Below, piece after piece: positions 59,101 to 64,000 of a DNA stretch of 64,000 nt; within the stretch, counting starts at the first letter, position 1, and every line of letters begins with the position of its first letter. The notes below the pieces were generated by a model that saw nothing but the letters and a program-made list of their open reading frames with translations, had not been told where the DNA came from and made no database searches. The position numbers and the translations under genes were made by a program. Source of the stretch: Mortierella alpina (Eukaryota > Mortierellomycota > Mortierellomycetes > Mortierellales > Mortierellaceae); NCBI GenBank assembly GCA_029449245.1, contig JANATF010000001.1, positions 1,426,001 through 1,490,000 of the forward strand, read 5' to 3'.

Positions 59101-60255
59101 AATGATGGCGTGAAGTGCGGATTCGTCGTCTGGAACATACTGCAAGGCCTGAAATGCGTACAGTGCTTGATACATCAGATACCGGTCCGAGCTGGATTGC
59201 AATCCTGAGAGAACTGAGGCCAGGGGTTCTCGTTCCTCGACACGAGGTAGATCTTGGACTTTGTGCTCTGGTTCAGCCATGACATCAAGGAGGCGGGAGA
59301 CAGCCAAGGTCAAATGGTACTGATGCTCTGGCGACTGCTGATGGGTGTCTCCGAGGCGTTTTCTCAGGATACTCAAGATCTTGACAAGATCATCGGCGTC
59401 AAGATACGTCGGTGCGGCGCACTGGATCAGCTGGACGAGACCTTGGAGCAGATCAACATCTAGAAGAACGGACTCTTGGAGCTCTGAAATGAAGCAATTG
59501 AGCAACCTGCGGTAGTGCGCGTGATCGAGGACAGAGCCAAGGAGAACGACTTCAGATACAGCGACCGGATCCTTGACAGCATTCTTGATAAATTCCTCCA
59601 CGATGCGTGACCCCAACCAGCGGAGGTGCTCTTGTTTGATTGGGTTCTGTTCAATAGCATTAATCCATTCCTGCGCAGTACCATCGGACGGCGTGGTCCA
59701 CAACGTTTCGCTTGTGAGATCTGAGGCACTCTCGAGACCTTCGCGCTGCAAGGGAGAAGTCATGTTTCTCAGGAAAAGGGTGATGCACAAGGCGAGCTGG
59801 GACGTGCTGTTGATACGTGCGTCAAGTTTTGGTAATGCGATTTCAGTGGATGTTTTGGTGACGTTCTCTGAGAAGACATTCAAACGAGCCCCCGTCTCGC
59901 CGATTGTGGGCTGTGACCCAGTTCCTGAGCTGCTGACTTCGAGACTGGAGACTGCAGAGGTGATGTCGGCGCTAGCAGCTAGAGCGTGGCGGATCTTTGT
60001 CTTAGATGGACCATCTTGAACCATGACCTTATCTTCATGTTTGGTTGACCGAAAGAAGTTTCGAAATACGTCCCGCTTTTTAGTTTTTTGGGACGAGATG
60101 GATATACTCTCGCCGTCGGAACTCAAGCTGGCTTGCTGAGACGACACGGTTGCGGCGCCATATCTGACAGATCGACCATGAGCAGTCAATGACGGCGTCA
60201 ATGACTTGCTGGCAGATCGCCCGATGTCGGGTGAAGTGTTGGGTGGATTGCTCAT
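56181..60255 (-). pseudogene. NACHT-pentapeptide-WD40 NLR-like gene, unit 2 (frameshifted)
   Basis: Close paralogue of the gene at 26693-32409, inverted relative to it. Start MSNPPNTSPD at 60255, stop at 56181. A net 2-bp loss in a CTCTCT run (near 58847-58851) breaks the frame: the first part reads 60255-58786, and the rest continues in a frame open from 58943. Past the break all domains are intact: Walker A LGDSGAGKST, Walker B MILICDGYDE, pentapeptide-like GANVAGIKIPGADLSGG. Only two near-identical WD units remain (GHTGTALS, GHTSKVSS), against about 15 in unit 1, then the conserved end NASAEGSYLATGCGDKS. It may be a recent pseudogene, two separate products, or an assembly error in a short dinucleotide run. 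Confidence 0.83.
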
Positions 60256-61270
60256 GGCAGTGGTCTTGATGCTGCATCCATCGCAATAGAAAGAGCACGG
60301 TTAGCGCTTGCTATGAGCGAATGAAGATAGGCGTTAAGCTAAGCAATAGATTATTCTTACCTCTAGTAAAGTCAGAACTATCAACTGCTGATAAAGAAGA
60401 AAACAACGAAGAATCCAGAATGTCACAAAGAGGCTCAATGACTGTAGCACTAGGTACTAAGGTACGCAGCAAGCAAACACAATTGATCTTGTTAGCGACC
60501 ATACCACTATCCATGGCTAATTCAGATTGCGTGTGTTTACGGGTCTTGCAATACCTGGAGAGAGACTAAAGACAGAGCGTTCTCCAAGAGCGATAGCAGT
60601 ATCTGTCAGTCTGAGATGACTCAGGAACGATGAGTTTGTTCGCGAGAGTTCGATCCCCTGATGGTCAACGACGGCCAAATCACAGTAAGATATCAAATTT
60701 CACCATATGTGAATTAGCATGAAGTTTACAGGGTAGGAGTAGCTCATTATCACTACACTCGACTCCATCCTCAAGCATAACCTTACACTTACAGGTTCTT
60801 GTTTGCAATTTTGGCGCTCTCTGGAGAATGAGCGTATCGATGGAGGAAGAAACGGAATGGTGAAAAAGGAAAGACAAGGTACGAAAAAATTTAAAGCGTG
60901 GGAGCGGCACGCAATCTTAAACTTCGCCCTCGACCCATCTTGTGTACCTCGAGCATTGAGTTCCAATGGTTATTGTGGGCATGAATATGCAGGGGCGTCT
61001 TGATCAGCCACATACTGTCTGCTCGCGCTTGTAGTCTACAAATCGCGCCGGCTGCGCTCCACATCAAGTTGTCAGCGCGATGGGCTTCCAAAAATGGGTG
61101 CGCTGAGCGCTAGTCCGAATTTCCAGTTGTGCTCATACTGCTCCACATCCGTGTCCTACTGTCCGATATGGCAATCCTGTGGGGCGGCACGCGATCTGAA
61201 ACTGTCGCGAACTAAAGCCGCTGTTAAGCCGCTGTTCGTAGTGAGACAAACGGCGCTCGCACCAAAGTAT
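60256..61270. repeat. 5' flanking block of NACHT unit 2 (shared with unit 1)
   Basis: Inverted match to 25640-26692. Includes the mirrored tRNA-like relic and the GCCGCTGTTCGTAGTGAGAC segment at the far end. Confidence 0.7.
60616..60667 (+). other. tRNA-like relic, second copy
   Basis: ATGACTCAGGAACG and GAGTTCGATCCCC with the same short spacing as the copy at 26238-26292; it travelled with the duplicated flank. Confidence 0.3.
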
Positions 61271-61354
61271 TATTTCTTATGAGCAGTACGTACAGAGATC
61301 GCATTGAGCGGCGATCCCTTTGATACTGACAAGCGTGCCGTGGCATACAATAAT

Positions 61355-61888
61355 GCTGATACAGTAGACGCGTCTAATACGAACTCATGCAGGCCGATAA
61401 CCTCCCAGCTTTAACATCGCACCATAAGCCCAACTTGGGACATACGATAAACCTCTCAGACTAGATAAACCCTCTCTATTAATACTTTGTAACTTGAACG
61501 CCCGCGGTCATCCCAAGCTTTATTCCGTACATGAACTGAATAGAGCTCTCTATTGATTTTTGAAGAAGTTAATGATCTGTGTTTGGACAAGGGAGGTCTG
61601 TTTGAGCAAGTCAATCACATCCTTTAGCTTTTGAACATATTCAATCTCTTTCCGATAGTCGCCTTTCTGCTGCAAGAAAGATGTCTCCATCGATTGCAGC
61701 ATTCTGTGGGCGGCTAGTAAGGGAACCTTTGGGATTTCTTCAGAGTCGTCGTCGCCTTTGTCATCCTCACCTTCATCCTCATTCAGATCCTCGCCTGCCT
61801 CCTGCTGGTCCTCAGCCAAGTCTCCATCGTTATTGAGTGCTCCTCCAACCTGTTCGTCTGGATGGTTGATGAGGAACTGTATGTCCAT
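61355..61888 (-). mobile_element. pogo/Tigger-like transposon remnant with C-terminal transposase fragment
   Basis: A 112-codon frame (61888-61550, minus) reads MDIQFLINHPDEQ, an acidic stretch (EDEGEDDKGDDDSEEIP), then PLLAAHRMLQSMETSFLQQ and a coiled segment ending IINFFKNQ. An LINHP/acidic/AxxxL...F.QQ order resembles the C-terminal tail of pogo/Tigger DDE transposases. The downstream end, read on the minus strand, finishes GTCTACTGTA, a likely terminal repeat next to TA. No catalytic DDE part is present, so this is a 5'-truncated remnant. In-frame codons continue upstream to a possible splice acceptor near 61923. Alternative: a small unrelated acidic protein. Confidence 0.4.
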
Positions 61889-62000
61889 TGGGTTTTGCAG
61901 TGAATCTTGTTCATAACCATCCTAAGTTCCTAAAGTGCTGTTTCGTCGATAAAATTGTTGTAAGTACTGCCGGATGGATGATTTGCCATGATCTCGCAAT

Positions 62001-62060
62001 GCTCCGAACGGATCAGTTGAGCAGCATGGCAGGGGTCGCCACAATTAAATAGTCATTTAC
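62001..62060 (+). pseudogene. 3'-end scrap of the disordered-protein gene
   Basis: Matches, in the equivalent orientation, the last codons and stop region of the gene at 33194-35806 (shared AGTTGAGCAGC/TGTTGAGCAGC, CGCCACA, TAAATAGTCATTT). It lies exactly at the far edge of the NACHT 3' block of unit 3, as it does in unit 1. Confidence 0.6.
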
Positions 62061-63113
62061 GAATTACGACTTAGGGAGGCCTCACACTTTTGCTTTTATT
62101 TTTTTTCGGAAGTTCAGTTCGTAATAAACATATCATTATCGGTCCGTGCAGAAACGACAAAGAAGCAGATCTCTTTTTCAGCGGCGATCATGTTGATCCA
62201 GGCACCACGCGTGCTATCGCTATAATTCTTTCATATAATGACCACAGTTGGCCAGCGATCTATTGAGCCCCACTCACTCAATTTGATCCTATTTATGCCA
62301 TTACGATGCAGGTCCCTATTACTACAAGCACGACTTCTTGTGTTTCGTCAGTGTCCAGAACGTTGGCTTGGAAGGACGCGTCCATGACCTCACACAGTGA
62401 TACATCAACAGCATCAACAGATTTAATAATAAGGGGAGGTTCGCGCCGAGGAAGATTGTTGCGTTTGTGTTTGTGTTTCCGTTGATATCTTTTGTATATT
62501 TGTCTTGATGGCATGTCTTTTACAGGAGACAATGGATGAGATAGCATCAACCACTCTAACTTTGCAAACTATTTGTTTGATACGTTCATGAGAACTTTGG
62601 TGAGGAGAATGAGTTTGATAAGACATGTAATTGTGCGATATTCTTGAAGCAAGATCGGCATTCTCAATTCAATGAATATTTGTGGTGCCGTGAGGGGAAA
62701 CCCTTAACTTATGCTTAGCATAAAGTGTAGTAGGCCTGTGGGAGCTAGAGAAGGTTGCCTTCTTATCAACCAACTTGCGCTCCGCACAGAGAACACTTTA
62801 CTAGAAGAGCCATTCAAACTGCCTGAGAAAACATCCAAACATCCAACGAGAACCTTCATGAGCCCGAACTCGCAAGACGAGGCGACCACTATGAGCGGAC
62901 TGCCTCGCCCTCCCACGATTCTACGACACCCCCTCGAACCTCCTTCACCACAATTTGTCTATCAGGTGCAGATTCACGGTAACTCTTTATCACCCGAGGA
63001 ATTTGATGGATATTTCCTTCAACACAATGTCCACAACATCGTTGCAATGCATGAGATGTGTCATGACTTTGGCTGTGTTTTTTGTGGCACTACTATCTAC
63101 AACTACGGCTCTT
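62061..63113. repeat. conserved 3' block of NACHT unit 3
   Basis: Third copy of the block after units 1 and 2, interrupted by the insertion at 62681-62952. No intact gene. Confidence 0.65.
62681..62952. mobile_element. 272-bp insertion with short inverted ends
   Basis: Absent from the equivalent sites in units 1 and 2, which read GAATATTTGTCTATCAG without interruption. Begins TGTGGTG and ends CACCACA (7-bp inverted ends), flanked by ATT on both sides, as from a 3-bp target duplication. No coding capacity; MITE-like. Confidence 0.5.
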
Positions 63114-64000
63114 TCAAAGAATCTGTTTGCTGATAGCGCCGCGTTGTTCTAAGAGCTTCCTATTTGTACTGCTTAAACCCTGCGCAGTCCAGAGTTTAGT
63201 ATTTGATACGACAAGCTGGTCTTGCCTAGAGCTCCAGATTAGATGCACAGTCACGGGATGACAAGCTCCTTCGACCTTCCACAAGCGAACGGATTTATCG
63301 GTACAGCCAGTTGCTAAGTAACTGCCGTCTGCACTTGCGTTCCATGTGATTGACGTGATCGCTCCATGGAAGTCCTTCACAGTGGCCAAGCAAAGACCTG
63401 ATTTCACATCCCACAACCGCACAGTGTTGTCGTCACTGCCCGAGGCAATCTGCTGGCCGCTTGGAGAAAATACAACGCTGTAAACATAGCTAGTGTGTCC
63501 GCTTAGGATGGCACCAGGTGCACCGGTTTGTGCGTCCCAGAGCCGCACCGTGTTGTCGGAACTGCCCGAGGCAATCTGCTGGCCGCTTGGCGAAAATACC
63601 ACGCTTCTAACCCAGTCGGTGTGGCCCCTTAGGATGGCACCAGGTGCACCGGTTTGTGCGTCCCAGAGCCGCACCGTCTTGTCCAAACTGCCCGAGGCAA
63701 TCTGCTGCCCGCTTGGCGAAAACACCACACTGTAAACGTAGCTGGTGTGGCCGCTTAGGATAGCACCAGGTGCATAGGCTTGTGCGTCCCAGAGCCGCAC
63801 CGTATTATCGTCACTGGCCGAGGCAATCTGCTGGCCGCTTGGAGAAAACACAACGCTTCTAACCCAGCTGGTGTGGCCGCTTAGGATGGCACCAGATGCA
63901 CCGGTTTGTGCGTCCCAGAGCCGCACCGTGTTGTCGGAACTGCCCGAGGCAATCTGCTGGCCGCTTGGCGAAAACACGACGCTATTAACATGGGAGGCGT
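63114..64000 (-). CDS. NACHT-WD40 NLR-like gene, unit 3, C-terminal WD40 part (cut by right edge)
   Basis: Only the end of the gene is in the window; the frame is open to base 64000. Five near-identical WD units are visible, with variable residues SW, SY, DW, SY after GHT and changes at SGSxDx (SSDN, ASDDN, SLDK, SDDN). They are followed by the diverged terminal blade NASADGSYLATGCTDKS and the same tail as the other units (KLLEQRGAISKQIL). It is intact in this stretch and lies in tandem with unit 2. N-terminal domains are expected beyond the window. Confidence 0.88.
   Translation of the reverse strand, partial: ASHVNSVVFSPSGQQIASGSSDNTVRLWDAQTGASGAILSGHTSWVRSVVFSPSGQQIASASDDNTVRLWDAQAYAPGAILSGHTSYVYSVVFSPSGQQIASGSLDKTVRLWDAQTGAPGAILRGHTDWVRSVVFSPSGQQIASGSSDNTVRLWDAQTGAPGAILSGHTSYVYSVVFSPSGQQIASGSDDNTVRLWDVKSGLCLATVKDFHGAITSITWNASADGSYLATGCTDKSVRLWKVEGACHPVTVHLIWSSRQDQLVVSNTKLWTAQGLSSTNRKLLEQRGAISKQIL

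Noticed and set aside
60616-60667. Functional tRNA gene
   Set aside because: Box spacing is about 14 nt too short and the acceptor and T stems do not pair.

Overview
The window looks like nuclear DNA of a filamentous fungus, most likely Mortierellomycotina (Mortierella or a relative). The reasons are short GT-AG introns of about 80-250 bp, a fungal gene set (Mso1-like, Pru-only Rpn13, OPT transporter, CorA/Mnr2-type Mg transporter) and NACHT/pentapeptide/WD40 receptors of a kind I associate with that group. The lineage is inferred. There are no bacterial operons, no CRISPR array and no complete tRNA or rRNA gene. All exon borders below were read by eye from splice sites, frame and family alignment; the summed exons of each spliced model keep an open frame.

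Region 1 (1-3954): the 3' part of an ABCC (MRP-type) ABC transporter, cut by the left edge. Region 2 (4119-24388): an inverted duplication. Two complete RPB1 genes (largest subunit of RNA polymerase II) lie head to head at 14589-8183 (-) and 15465-21871 (+), with mirror positions summing to 30054. They are separated by an 861-bp unique spacer. The arms show no visible difference near the centre and diverge outward, still carrying a secreted S1 serine protease gene at each outer end; a second protease copy sits on the left.

Region 3 (about 24990-33190): a dead fragment and then a full-size NACHT-pentapeptide-WD40 gene, whose array of near-identical 126-bp WD units contains two copies of the same 2-bp lesion. 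Region 4 (33194-54727): ordinary genes. These are an Ala/Ser/Thr-rich disordered protein, an Mso1-like protein, a PA-TM-RING E3 ligase, a CorA/Mnr2-like Mg transporter, a minimal Rpn13, a Pumilio (PUF) protein and an OPT oligopeptide transporter.

Region 5 (about 55300-64000): two more NACHT-WD40 units in tandem on the minus strand. One is frameshifted with a short WD array and one runs off the right edge. Between and around them lie a pogo-like transposon remnant, a 272-bp insertion and a conserved convergent 3' block shared by all three units.

The two most unusual features are the palindromic pair of intact RPB1 genes with different 5' flanks, and the NLR-like cluster in which WD40 units are being amplified, broken and copied.
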